Below, one piece after another: positions 56,384-64,000 of a stretch of 64,000 nt of DNA. The translations under genes were made by a program, and so were the position numbers. The stretch comes from Villigracilis sp024434165 (GTDB lineage: Bacteria; Chloroflexota; Anaerolineae; Anaerolineales; Villigracilaceae): the NCBI GenBank assembly GCA_030263665.1, contig SZPK01000005.1, positions 1 through 64,000 on the forward strand. The letters are read 5' to 3'. The notes under the pieces were generated by a model. It made no database searches and was not told the origin of the DNA. It saw nothing but the letters and a program-made list of their open reading frames with translations. Each line of letters begins with the position of its first letter. The stretch's first letter is position 1.

Positions 56384-57475
56384 ATGCGTCGTGGTCGTAC
56401 CTTGATCCTGGTACTTTTAATCATCATTATCGGGTTGGTGGTCGGTTTTGTCGCCATCCGTCAGTTTTTGCTTGCCCAACAGCCTGTGGAACAACCCGTG
56501 TTTGTGAATGTCTATTACGCGGCGCAGAACATTCCGCAAGGCGGCGAAATTGACGAATCGGTTTTGGCTACGATGCAAATTCCCCAGGCGAATGTCGTAG
56601 CCGTCATGTTCACCCAGGACGAACTGCCTGCGCTGGTCGGCAAAGTGGCGAAGTTCCCGCTCGACCAGGGCGTGGTGATCACCGAAACGATGGTCACGGA
56701 CGCTTCCGCAGCGGTGCCGATCTCGGGTCCGCAATGGGCGTCTTTGATTCCGCCCACAATGACCGCCATGTCCATCCCGATTGACCGCCTCGCCGTAGCG
56801 GGATATGCGATCAACGACGGCGCGCGCGTGAATGTCAATGCGTGCCTCCTCTTTGTAGATGTAGACCCCTCCTTTCAAACCATTCTTCCCAACCTGACGG
56901 CTGTTCTCACCGGGACAGGCTTGGGCTCCGTGCAAGGCGCCACCGGGACCGGTTTCTCGGTGGAAGGTTTGCCCATTCTGTCGCTTGGCGTTGCCGGCGC
57001 CGGTTCCCCACAAGGTCGCCTCGAACTGGATCCGTCTGTGCAGCAGCCATACTATCTCGTCCCTTCTGAAGTGCAGCGTCCGCGCATGGTCTGTCAGACG
57101 CTTCTTCAGGATGTGGTCGTCATGAAACTGGGCAACTTCCCGCTTACGACAACGGCTACGACCGAGACCCCCGCCACCGACCCCAACGCGCAGCAGCAGC
57201 CTCCCCCCGCGCCGGATATCATCACCCTGATCGTCTCCCCGCAGGATGCAATCACCCTGACCTACTTGATGTACACAAATGCCAAGTTGTCGTTAACCCT
57301 GCGCAACCCCACGGACCAATCCCGCCTGGCGACGGAAGCCGCCACGCTGCAATTCCTCCTGAGCCAGTACAATATTCCCGTCCCTGCAAAACTGCCCTAC
57401 GCCATGCAGCCCGCAGTCACCACGCTTACATCGCCCGTTTTGCCGAACGACGCTGTGACGGTGCCTTCGCAATAA
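56384..57475 (+). CDS. cpaB: Flp pilus assembly protein CpaB/RcpC
   Basis: 363 residues. One N-terminal membrane helix (LILVLLIIIIGLVVGFVA, about 7-24), then a SAF domain (about 45-110: VYYAAQNIPQGGEIDESVL) as in CpaB, which supports pilus assembly outside the membrane. The C-terminal half is variable, with a Thr/Pro/Gln linker PATDPNAQQQPPPAPD. In Gram-negatives this protein meets the secretin CpaC; no secretin gene is seen here. First gene of the Tad operon. Confidence 0.87.
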   Translation: MRRGRTLILVLLIIIIGLVVGFVAIRQFLLAQQPVEQPVFVNVYYAAQNIPQGGEIDESVLATMQIPQANVVAVMFTQDELPALVGKVAKFPLDQGVVITETMVTDASAAVPISGPQWASLIPPTMTAMSIPIDRLAVAGYAINDGARVNVNACLLFVDVDPSFQTILPNLTAVLTGTGLGSVQGATGTGFSVEGLPILSLGVAGAGSPQGRLELDPSVQQPYYLVPSEVQRPRMVCQTLLQDVVVMKLGNFPLTTTATTETPATDPNAQQQPPPAPDIITLIVSPQDAITLTYLMYTNAKLSLTLRNPTDQSRLATEAATLQFLLSQYNIPVPAKLPYAMQPAVTTLTSPVLPNDAVTVPSQ

Positions 57476-57502
57476 TCGCTTGTTCACCCTTTGAAGATTG
57501 GA

Positions 57503-57508
57503 TATAGT
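57503..57508 (+). promoter_or_regulatory. candidate -10 box, leaderless start of receiver-tadZ
   Basis: TATAGT ends 5 bases before the ATG at 57514. There is no ribosome site between. Readthrough from cpaB (38-base gap) remains possible. Confidence 0.35.
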
Positions 57509-57513
57509 ATCCT

Positions 57514-58755
57514 ATGGCTGTAGATAAAATTCGGGTGCTTATTGTAGATGACATCGCCGAGACCCGGGAAAACGTTCGAAAACTTTTACAGTTTGAATCG
57601 GATGTGGATGTCGTAGGCACAGCCCGCACAGGCAGGGAGGGGATACAACTCTCCACCGAAGTGGACCCCGATGTCGTGCTGATGGATATCAACATGCCCG
57701 ATATTGACGGCATCTCTGCCACGGAGGAGATCCGCCAGAAGTCGCCGCACATCCAGGTGGTGATTTTGTCGGTTCAGGGAGACCAGAATTACATGCGGCG
57801 CGCCATGCTTGCGGGCGCACGGGACTTTCTGACCAAGCCTCCCATGGGGGACGAATTGATATCAGCCATAAAACGCGCCGGAGAAATGGCGCACATGGAG
57901 CGGGAAAAGGGTTCCAAGCAGAAGATGGTCGTATCGGCGGGCGGCGCTTCCGCCATGATGGCGGGATTCGCGCCCGTGTCGAACGGTAAGATCGTCACCG
58001 TTTACAGTCCCAAGGGCGGGACCGGATGCACGACGATCGCGGTCAACCTGGCGATCGCGCTCAACAACGAAGACACCCGCGCCGTCTTGGTGGATGCAAA
58101 CTTGCAATTTGGAGATGTCTCTGTTTTTGTAAATGAACAGGGCAAGAACACCATTCTGGAACTTGCGCCCCGCATTGACGACCTGGAGCCGGATGTGGTG
58201 GAGGAGATTCTCGTCAAGCATGAGGCGTCTGGCATCCGCATTCTGGGAGCGCCGCAGCGCCCCGAAATGGCGGAGAAGGTCTCTTCGGACCAGTTCGCCA
58301 AGGTCCTGAAGATGCTTCAAAGGATGTATTCCTACGTGGTTGTGGATACTTCGCCCATCCTGACGGATGTCATTCTTTCCACCATTGACGTTACGGATAT
58401 CATCCTGCTTGTGACCACGCAGGAGATTCCCGCCATCAAGAATGCGCGCCTGTTCCTGGATTTGCTGCACACGATGGGCATTAACAAGGAGCGCATTGTG
58501 TTTGCCATGAACCGCTATGATAAGCGGATTGCGATCACGCCGGAGCGCGTCAGCGATAATCTCAAGCACGAAATATCGGCTTCGATTCCGCTGGAAGAGA
58601 AGGTCGCCATCACCGCCGTCAATCGGGGCGTTCCGTTTATGCTGGATAACAAGTCCCAGCCGATTGGCAGGGGAATCCTTTCGCTGGCGGAGGCGGTCCG
58701 GGCGCGCCTGAGCGCTCTGGAAACCGAAGGTGATATGCCGGCTGTGAAGCGTTAA
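57514..58755 (+). CDS. tadZ: receiver-CpaE/TadZ fusion, pilus localisation ATPase
   Basis: 413 residues. The N-terminal receiver (1-125) has DD (12-13), D58 in LMDINMPDIDG, Ser in ILSVQGD and Lys in FLTKPPM, all the residues needed for phosphorylation. The ATPase domain follows with deviant Walker A PKGGTGCTTIAVNLA (about 166-180) and a MinD-like VVDTSPILTD. TadZ/CpaE places the Tad machinery in the cell. Many CpaE proteins have a degenerate receiver; this one appears intact, which suggests phosphorylation control. Confidence 0.92.
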   Translation: MAVDKIRVLIVDDIAETRENVRKLLQFESDVDVVGTARTGREGIQLSTEVDPDVVLMDINMPDIDGISATEEIRQKSPHIQVVILSVQGDQNYMRRAMLAGARDFLTKPPMGDELISAIKRAGEMAHMEREKGSKQKMVVSAGGASAMMAGFAPVSNGKIVTVYSPKGGTGCTTIAVNLAIALNNEDTRAVLVDANLQFGDVSVFVNEQGKNTILELAPRIDDLEPDVVEEILVKHEASGIRILGAPQRPEMAEKVSSDQFAKVLKMLQRMYSYVVVDTSPILTDVILSTIDVTDIILLVTTQEIPAIKNARLFLDLLHTMGINKERIVFAMNRYDKRIAITPERVSDNLKHEISASIPLEEKVAITAVNRGVPFMLDNKSQPIGRGILSLAEAVRARLSALETEGDMPAVKR

Positions 58756-58766
58756 GGAGTCTTTCC

Positions 58767-60215
58767 ATGTCATTGCTTAGACGTATTGAACAAGGCCAGG
58801 GCAGCGGCAGCCAACAAAGCGGTGGGTCCACTCCGGCGTTGCCTTCATCCGGGGGTGAGGGGCAGTCCGGGGGCGGGGGCGATGCGTCCCGCCTGTCCTC
58901 TTTGCAGGCTCGCCGGGTTAGCGCGCCCATTACATCGCCGCAGGCAGGTTCCTATTTCGACCTGAAGACCAGGGTTCAGAATAAACTCCTGGCTGAGATT
59001 GACCCGTCCATGGATGTCTCGCGGACGGACGAAGTTCGCCGCACCATTCAGAATCTCTTCGAGCAAATCCTCACCGAAGAAAATATCGTTCTTTCGAGAC
59101 CGGAGCGCGCCCGCTTATTCGAACAGATCGCGGCTGAAATTCTGGGTCTCGGTCCGCTGCAATCCCTGCTTGAAGATGACACCATTACCGAAATCATGGT
59201 GAATGGACCGAAGAACATCTACATCGAGCGGAAGGGGAAGATTCACCGCGTGCCGGTGACTTTTGAAAGCAACGAGCATGTGATGCGCATCATTGACCGC
59301 ATCGTTGCGCCGCTCGGACGCCGCATTGACGAATCCAGCCCGTATGTGGATGCCCGCCTCTCGGATGGTTCCCGCGTGAACGCGGTCATTCCTCCCATTT
59401 CGCTCGTCGGTCCGGTGTTGACCATTCGTAAATTTTCCAAGAATCCGATCACTGTGGATCAGTTGATTCAGTTCGGCTCGATCACCCCCGAAGCCGTGCA
59501 GTTTCTCAAGGCGTGTGTCGAGGCGCGGTTGAATATCATCATTTCCGGCGGTACCGGTTCGGGCAAAACCACGCTTTTGAACGTGCTGTCCAGTTTTATC
59601 CCGTCAGACGAACGCATCATCACCATCGAGAACGCGGCGGAATTGCAGCTGCGCCAGGAGCACGTGGTAACACTGGAGTCGCGTCCGCCGAACATTGAAG
59701 GCAGGGGCGAGATCACCATCCGTGACCTTGTCATCAACTCGCTTCGTATGCGCCCGGAGCGCATCATCGTCGGCGAGTGCCGCGGCGGCGAGACGCTCGA
59801 CATGCTTCAGGCTATGAACACCGGCCATGAAGGTTCGATGACGACTGCCCACGCCAACACCCCGCGCGATGCCCTCTCCCGCATCGAGACCATGTGTCTG
59901 ATGGCAGGCATGGATTTGCCGGTGCGCGCCATCCGCGAACAGGTCGCCAGCGCGGTGGACTTGATCGTCCAGCAGGAGCGTATGCGCGACGGTACGCGCA
60001 AGGTCACAACCATCACCGAAGTGAGCGGCATGGAAGGCGATGTGATCACGATGACGGATATTTTCGTCTTTGAACAGACCGGCACGGAAAACGGCCGCAT
60101 CATTGGGCGCCTGCGCCCGACCGGTTTGAGACCGAAATTCATGGATAAGATCGAAGCAGCGGGCATCCATCTGCCGCCCTCCATTTTTGGGATTGGCGAG
60201 CGGCGCCGCTATTAG
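58767..60215 (+). CDS. tadA: Tad pilus assembly ATPase CpaF/TadA
   Basis: 482 residues, the secretion-type motor of the Tad pilus. Walker A SGGTGSGKTTLLN (about 261-273), Walker B and His box region RIIVGECRGGETLDML then TGHEGSMTTAHANTP. N-terminal ~60 residues are Ser/Gly-rich (GGSTPALPSSGGEGQSGGGG). A C-terminal region to GIGERRRY is standard. Ribosome site AAGGAG before the ATG; 11 bases after tadZ. Confidence 0.95.
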   Translation: MSLLRRIEQGQGSGSQQSGGSTPALPSSGGEGQSGGGGDASRLSSLQARRVSAPITSPQAGSYFDLKTRVQNKLLAEIDPSMDVSRTDEVRRTIQNLFEQILTEENIVLSRPERARLFEQIAAEILGLGPLQSLLEDDTITEIMVNGPKNIYIERKGKIHRVPVTFESNEHVMRIIDRIVAPLGRRIDESSPYVDARLSDGSRVNAVIPPISLVGPVLTIRKFSKNPITVDQLIQFGSITPEAVQFLKACVEARLNIIISGGTGSGKTTLLNVLSSFIPSDERIITIENAAELQLRQEHVVTLESRPPNIEGRGEITIRDLVINSLRMRPERIIVGECRGGETLDMLQAMNTGHEGSMTTAHANTPRDALSRIETMCLMAGMDLPVRAIREQVASAVDLIVQQERMRDGTRKVTTITEVSGMEGDVITMTDIFVFEQTGTENGRIIGRLRPTGLRPKFMDKIEAAGIHLPPSIFGIGERRRY

Positions 60216-60254
60216 GAGTTTGTCGTCTAAAGCAGGCTGCCCGGAAGGACCTAC

Positions 60255-61208
60255 ATGACCTGGATCATTATCGTTGGCGGCATCATCCTGATCATCCTGT
60301 TGGTGATCGGTGTCATCATTTCGTCGAACAGTGAACGCGCCCTGGTGGAGGAGCGCTTAAGCCAGTATTTGGAGGATGACAAGCGCAATGTGGACCAGGA
60401 AGCCCAGCGGTACGTCATTACAAACTGGGTTTCCAAGCGGGTGGAAAAAACCTCCTTCGGCGACCGCATCGCGCGCGAACTGGCGCGCGCCGACTTGAAA
60501 TTCAAGGTTGCCGAATATCTCGTCTTGATTGTCCTGAGCATTCTGCTGGGCGGGATGGTGGCATGGTTTTTAGGCAACCGGCACCCGGTTTCCGCATTGA
60601 TCGGCGCGGCGGGCGGCGCCTTTGCCCCCCGCATGTACGTCCGATCCCAGCAGCGGAAACGCCTGCAGCGTTTCAACGACCAGCTGCCGGATATGCTCAA
60701 TCTGATGGTGAACGGTTTGCGCGCCGGTTACTCCACCATGCAGGCGATGGAGGCGGTCAGCAAGGAACTGCCCCCTCCGATCTGCGATGAGTTCCGCCGC
60801 GTCGTTCAGGAAATGCAGATCGGCATTCCCATGGAAACCGCGCTGGATAACCTTCTGCGGCGCATCCCAAGCGACGACCTGGATTTTGTGGTGACAGCCA
60901 TCAACGTCCAGCGCGAGGTCGGCGGTAATCTCTCCGAAATTCTCGACAATATTTCCTTTACGATCCGCGAGCGTATTCGTATCAAGGGCGAAGTCCGCGT
61001 TCTGACCGCCCAGGTGCGCACGTCGGGAACGGTGCTCTCCCTGATTCCCTTTGGTCTTACCATCGTTTTGTGGTTCCTCAACCCCGATTATTTGATGTCC
61101 ATTACCGCGGGCGGACCCATTTGCACAGCCGTTATCGTTTGTACCGTTCTGGGTCTGATCTTTTCCAGTTACTTTATCATGATGCGCATCGCGGATATCG
61201 AGGTGTAA
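60255..61208 (+). CDS. tadB: Tad pilus inner membrane protein TadB
   Basis: 317 residues, type II secretion F-domain protein. N-terminal helix (IIIVGGIILIILLVIGVIIS), TM pair around 95-125, the F domain (RLQRFNDQLPDMLNLMVNGL, then RAGYSTMQAMEAVSKELPPP) and two C-terminal helices. Acts with TadC as the membrane platform turned by TadA. Its stop lies one base before the tadC ATG. Confidence 0.92.
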   Translation: MTWIIIVGGIILIILLVIGVIISSNSERALVEERLSQYLEDDKRNVDQEAQRYVITNWVSKRVEKTSFGDRIARELARADLKFKVAEYLVLIVLSILLGGMVAWFLGNRHPVSALIGAAGGAFAPRMYVRSQQRKRLQRFNDQLPDMLNLMVNGLRAGYSTMQAMEAVSKELPPPICDEFRRVVQEMQIGIPMETALDNLLRRIPSDDLDFVVTAINVQREVGGNLSEILDNISFTIRERIRIKGEVRVLTAQVRTSGTVLSLIPFGLTIVLWFLNPDYLMSITAGGPICTAVIVCTVLGLIFSSYFIMMRIADIEV

Positions 61209-61209
61209 T

Positions 61210-62175
61210 ATGGGAACAGTGATTGCGGTAATCATAGGCATAGCCATCCTCGGCGGGGCGGTTGTGCTTGCAATTGTCGGGGCTCGTTTTGCGCGCCAGG
61301 CGCAGGAAGATCAGGGCGACCCGGTGCTTGCCCGTCTTGCTGAAGCGACGCAGCGCGGGGAGAACGTCTCGCTGGAGGATATCGAACTCCAGCAGCCGTT
61401 CATGGAGCGCGTGGTCATCCCGATCATTCGAAAGATCGGCGAACTTTCCATCCGTTTCACCCCGGAAAAACTATTACAGGAAACAGCCCTCAAACTGGAA
61501 CTTGCCGGAAATCCGGGCAGAATAGACGCCGCCACATTCCTGGCGACCCGTTTCGTGGGCGCGGCGCTCTTCGGCGGCGTGCTGTTGCTGTTTTCGACCC
61601 TTCCAACCGCCAATTGGCCCCTGGCGCGCGTGGTACTGGTGGTCGGTATTTTTACCCTGCTGGGCTTTTTCTTCCCCCAGCTTTGGCTCCAAAGCAGGAT
61701 CAACCGCCGCCAGAACGAAGTCCGCAAAGCCATGCCGGACGCGCTCGACTTGTTGACCATCTGCGTGGAAGCCGGGCTGGGTTTCGATGCCGCCATGTCC
61801 AAGGTCAGCGAAAAATGGGAAAACGAACTCTCGATTCTGTTTGGGCGCGCCATCCGTGAAGTCCAGTTGGGGAAGACCCAGCGGGAGGCGCTGCGCGACA
61901 TGGCGGACCGGGTGGGTCTGCCTGAGCTGACGAGTTTTGTGGCGGCTGTGATTCAAAGCCAGATTCTGGGTGTGAGTCTGGCGAAGGTGCTGAGGATCCA
62001 ATCCGACCAGATGCGCATCAAACGCCGCCAGCGGGCGGAAGAGGAAGCCCATAAGGCGCCGGTGAAGATGATTATCCCGATGGCGCTGTTGACTTTCCCG
62101 TCCATTATGATCATCCTGATGGCTCCCGCCGCGTTTCAGATTGCCGACGCATTCGGTCCCTTTATCGGTCAGTAA
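61210..62175 (+). CDS. tadC: Tad pilus inner membrane protein TadC
   Basis: 321 residues. Same F-domain fold: RRQNEVRKAMPDALDLLTIC, then VEAGLGFDAAMSKVSEKWEN, with helices about 5-27, 105-145 and 275-315. Partner of TadB. After its stop the operon ends; no pilin (flp), prepilin peptidase (tadV) or tight adherence genes tadD-G are in the window, so they must lie elsewhere or be absent. Confidence 0.91.
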   Translation: MGTVIAVIIGIAILGGAVVLAIVGARFARQAQEDQGDPVLARLAEATQRGENVSLEDIELQQPFMERVVIPIIRKIGELSIRFTPEKLLQETALKLELAGNPGRIDAATFLATRFVGAALFGGVLLLFSTLPTANWPLARVVLVVGIFTLLGFFFPQLWLQSRINRRQNEVRKAMPDALDLLTICVEAGLGFDAAMSKVSEKWENELSILFGRAIREVQLGKTQREALRDMADRVGLPELTSFVAAVIQSQILGVSLAKVLRIQSDQMRIKRRQRAEEEAHKAPVKMIIPMALLTFPSIMIILMAPAAFQIADAFGPFIGQ

Positions 62176-62231
62176 GCGGCAAAACAAAAGTAGTTCTACC
62201 GTTTTTAACGGGAAAACCATTTTCACCACGA

Positions 62232-62246
62232 CCCTCATGCTGAGGG
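62232..62246 (+). terminator. hairpin after tadC
   Basis: CCCTCA TGC TGAGGG, a 6-bp stem about 57 bases beyond the tadC stop, without a T run. Confidence 0.35.
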
Positions 62247-62262
62247 CTTAGGACACGACAAT

Positions 62263-62310
62263 CACGAAGGAAAAACGCCTGTAAAGTGGACGCCTTTTCC
62301 CTCCTTTGTG
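62263..62310. repeat. CACGAAGG imperfect inverted repeat
   Basis: CACGAAGGAAAAACG pairs imperfectly with CCTTTTCCCTCCTTTGTG. It is related in sequence to the repeat at 45485-45548. It fills part of the 204-base gap between tadC and comF, which has no gene. Confidence 0.45.
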
Positions 62311-62379
62311 GTTGGGCTCTTTTCCGTTAATTACGGGAGAGCCACAAAACTTATCTCTGGCAAGTTTGCGAGGCAGATT

Positions 62380-63108
62380 TTGACGAATTTGCAATACGCA
62401 GCCTACCGCTCCATTTGGGGGGCTCTCGATTTACTTTTTCCGCCGTACTGCGGGGGATGCGGCAGAGGAGGCTCGCGCTGGTGTGAAGATTGCCAGAAGC
62501 GCGTCAAAATTCTGGATGGCATCCTTTGCGAGGTTTGCGGTCTTCCGCAGGATGAACCGGGCGTCTGCGGCGCCTGCCGCACGGAGCGGCCGCGTTTTCG
62601 CGCCTTGCGGGCATGGGCGGTTTTCGACGACCCTGTGCAGTCTGCCCTGCATAAATTGAAATACCGGCGCGACCTATCCATGGGGGATGCGCTCGCCAAT
62701 CAAATGCTCCCGTTCGTAAAAAACCTGGGCTGGAAGATTGACCTGGCGATCCCGATTCCCCTGAGCAGGCAAAGGATGAAGGAACGGGGATATAATCAGG
62801 TTGCCATGATCGCAAACCCGCTTGCAATGGCGCTGGGGCTTGCTTATGCGCCGGGCGAACTGACCCGGCAGAAAGCAACGCGCTCACAGGTGGGCTTGAC
62901 ACGGGAGGAACGCCGGGACAACGTGCATGCCGCTTTCAAGGCAGGGGGCAGGGTAAAAGGCAGGACGGTTCTCATTCTCGACGATGTTTCCACAACCGGA
63001 GCGACGCTTTCCTCCGCCGCTGAAGCGTTGTATTCGGCAGGCGCGGAAAACGTTTACGCGTTGACAGTCGCGCGCGCATTGCCTCATCACGGCTTGAGGC
63101 ATGTGTAG
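62380..63108 (+). CDS. comF: ComF-family phosphoribosyltransferase-like protein
   Basis: 242 residues from TTG 62380. Two zinc-finger Cys pairs (CGGCGRGGSRWCEDC and CEVCGLPQDEPGVCGAC) precede a PRTase fold with VLILDDVSTTGATLSSAA as the PRPP site. ComF proteins help DNA uptake in competent bacteria; role here unproven, though Tad-like pili nearby could be relevant. GCGAGG is seven bases before the TTG, better than GTG 62308, which has no ribosome site and adds 24 unmatched residues. Confidence 0.87.
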   Translation: MTNLQYAAYRSIWGALDLLFPPYCGGCGRGGSRWCEDCQKRVKILDGILCEVCGLPQDEPGVCGACRTERPRFRALRAWAVFDDPVQSALHKLKYRRDLSMGDALANQMLPFVKNLGWKIDLAIPIPLSRQRMKERGYNQVAMIANPLAMALGLAYAPGELTRQKATRSQVGLTREERRDNVHAAFKAGGRVKGRTVLILDDVSTTGATLSSAAEALYSAGAENVYALTVARALPHHGLRHV

Positions 63109-63152
63109 CGCGTTTTAGTTTGCAGCTTAACAACCCAATTACGGAGGAACCC

Positions 63153-63716
63153 ATGCCCAATAAAGTGGAAGTTCAGACACGCAATATTCGTTTGACCGAA
63201 CGGATCGAAGAGTATGTCGCCAAAAAGGCGGGCAACCTTGACCACTACCTGCCTGCCATTGAAGAAGCCCGTGTGGAACTGGCTCATCACAAAGCCGCGC
63301 GCGACGCCAGCGACCGCAATGTGGCGCAGATTACCGTGTTTGGCAAAGGGTTTACCCTGCGTTCCGAGGAGCGGGCAGATGAGGCGCTCGCCGCCTTCGA
63401 CAAAGCCCTGGATAATATGCAGCGCCAGATCGAGCGTTACAAAGGGAAGAAATATCACGGGCGCGGCGACGGGCGTTCCGCCGCCGAGGTGCTGGAGGAT
63501 GTCATTGACGAAGAGACCGGCGAACTCTCCCCCCTGTTTGCCAGACGGAAGAAGTTTATCCTGTATCCGATGACGGAGGATGAGGCGATTGTGCAGATGC
63601 GGAATTTGGGTCACGACAACTTCTTCATCTTTTACAACGCCGAGACGAGCAAAATCAACGTGCTGTACCGCCGGCGCAATGGCAGTTATGGTTTGATCGA
63701 GCCTGAACTTGGATAA
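63153..63716 (+). CDS. hpf: ribosome hibernation promoting factor, long form
   Basis: 187 residues. The N-terminal domain (about 1-100, VQTRNIRLTERIEEYVAKKA) binds the 30S decoding region. The C-terminal domain (FILYPMTEDEAIVQMRNLGH, then FFIFYNAETSKINVLYRR, then NGSYGLIEPE) is the dimerisation tail of the long HPF type that forms 100S ribosomes. GGAGG precedes the ATG. Usually induced in slow growth. A strong terminator follows. Confidence 0.95.
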   Translation: MPNKVEVQTRNIRLTERIEEYVAKKAGNLDHYLPAIEEARVELAHHKAARDASDRNVAQITVFGKGFTLRSEERADEALAAFDKALDNMQRQIERYKGKKYHGRGDGRSAAEVLEDVIDEETGELSPLFARRKKFILYPMTEDEAIVQMRNLGHDNFFIFYNAETSKINVLYRRRNGSYGLIEPELG

Positions 63717-63731
63717 AAGATGTAAAAATGG

Positions 63732-63765
63732 AAACGGGCTGATGGAGGTCAGCCCGTTTTTTTTT
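63732..63765 (+). terminator. rho-independent terminator after hpf
   Basis: AAACGGGCTGA, loop TGGAGG, TCAGCCCGTTT, continuing in a run of nine or more T. Very strong. Confidence 0.92.
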
Positions 63766-63775
63766 AATTTTGGAA

Positions 63776-64000
63776 TCAGGGAGTTGGCTCCCGCACGATT
63801 CGTGATGCAAACCTCGATTCGATCAATACAAAGCAAACTGCCAGCACAACCCAGGCGGTGACCTGTCCTTGTTGCAGCCCGTTGAAGATTCGGGGTCCGT
63901 CTGCGCGGAAGGCTTGAAGGAAAAGCTGGGAGAGCGCCGTCAGCGAGGCGAAGAGGAGGAAGAAAACGCCGGGGCGTGGATTCGCTTTGAGAGACCACAG
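63776..64000 (-). CDS. C-terminal part of a membrane protein, cut by the window end
   Basis: 74 residues in phase with the window edge, stop TGA at 63778-63776. Two hydrophobic segments (VFFLLFASLTALSQLFLQA, then AWVVLAVCFVLIE) with a short loop GPRIFNGLQQGQVT and a basic tail SRFASRIVREPTP. Not recognised. It converges on hpf across the terminator. Confidence 0.6.
   Translation of the reverse strand: MWSLKANPRPGVFFLLFASLTALSQLFLQAFRADGPRIFNGLQQGQVTAWVVLAVCFVLIESRFASRIVREPTP

Noticed and set aside
63087..63998. 303-codon open frame on the minus strand opposite hpf
   Set aside because: hpf is certain; this frame is its shadow. The true minus-strand gene in the end region uses another phase and stops at 63778-63776.
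1..64000. tRNA or rRNA genes
   Set aside because: No cloverleaf with a GTTCRA-type T arm and no rRNA signature was noticed by eye; a covariance search would be needed to exclude them fully.

Overview
The window looks like a chromosomal segment of a Chloroflexota bacterium, most likely class Anaerolineae. This is inferred from gene content, not from a marker gene. The signs are moderate-to-high GC, many Thr/Pro-rich stalked lipoproteins, a Tad pilus locus without a visible secretin, membrane GT-C glycosyltransferases, very many stand-alone receiver domains, and UPF0175/PIN toxin-antitoxin pairs. No rRNA, tRNA or CRISPR array was seen.

Layout. 0.4-4.2 kb: ferrous iron uptake operon (DtxR-type regulator, FeoA, FeoB split into two genes, FeoC) and a CBS protein. 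4.2-10.2 kb: a minus-strand amino-acid operon (homocysteine methyltransferase, threonine dehydratase/serine racemase, 2-hydroxyacid dehydrogenase), then an unknown protein, a TA pair and fumarylacetoacetase. 10.3-12.1 kb: an OmpR-type two-component system. 12.2-13.2 kb: a TumA/TumE-like TA pair coupled to a GlsB protein. 13.2-19.7 kb: purA, guaB, a class III aminotransferase and a MoeA-PBP fusion. 19.7-36 kb: a signalling zone with seven stand-alone receivers in the window overall, two PAS kinases, an HD-GYP hub and a PilZ protein, mixed with lipoproteins, an HDAC-like enzyme, GDPD and a cytochrome c. 36-38.5 kb: two lipoproteins and decayed DNA. 38.6-45 kb: a VWA/MoxR pair interrupted by a second UPF0175/PIN module, aspartase and a GT4 glycosyltransferase. 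45-54.3 kb: radical SAM, small proteins, and a compact operon with DMT transporter, lipid kinase and three membrane glycosyltransferases. 54.4-62.2 kb: a NarL/DegS-like pair and the Tad genes cpaB, receiver-tadZ, tadA, tadB, tadC. 62.4-64 kb: comF, hpf and a cut membrane gene.

The most unusual theme is the repeat content. Palindromic and low-complexity repeats lie between genes, directly against start codons, and in frame inside coding regions. A 93-bp palindrome adds exactly 31 codons to moeA, and a related intergenic copy lies at 45.1 kb. Two 42-bp units add 28 codons to a glycosyltransferase. Shorter low-complexity stretches lie inside moeA and the HDAC gene. Separate palindromic families, including a MITE-like element next to a decayed gene fragment, occur at 0.2, 22.6, 30.7, 31.3 and 38.3 kb. 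This resembles the in-frame palindromic elements of Rickettsia in behaviour, although no homology is claimed.

Functionally the window joins iron uptake, amino-acid and purine metabolism, and c-di-GMP/phosphorelay signalling with envelope and surface functions (Tad pilus, glycosylation, lipoproteins).
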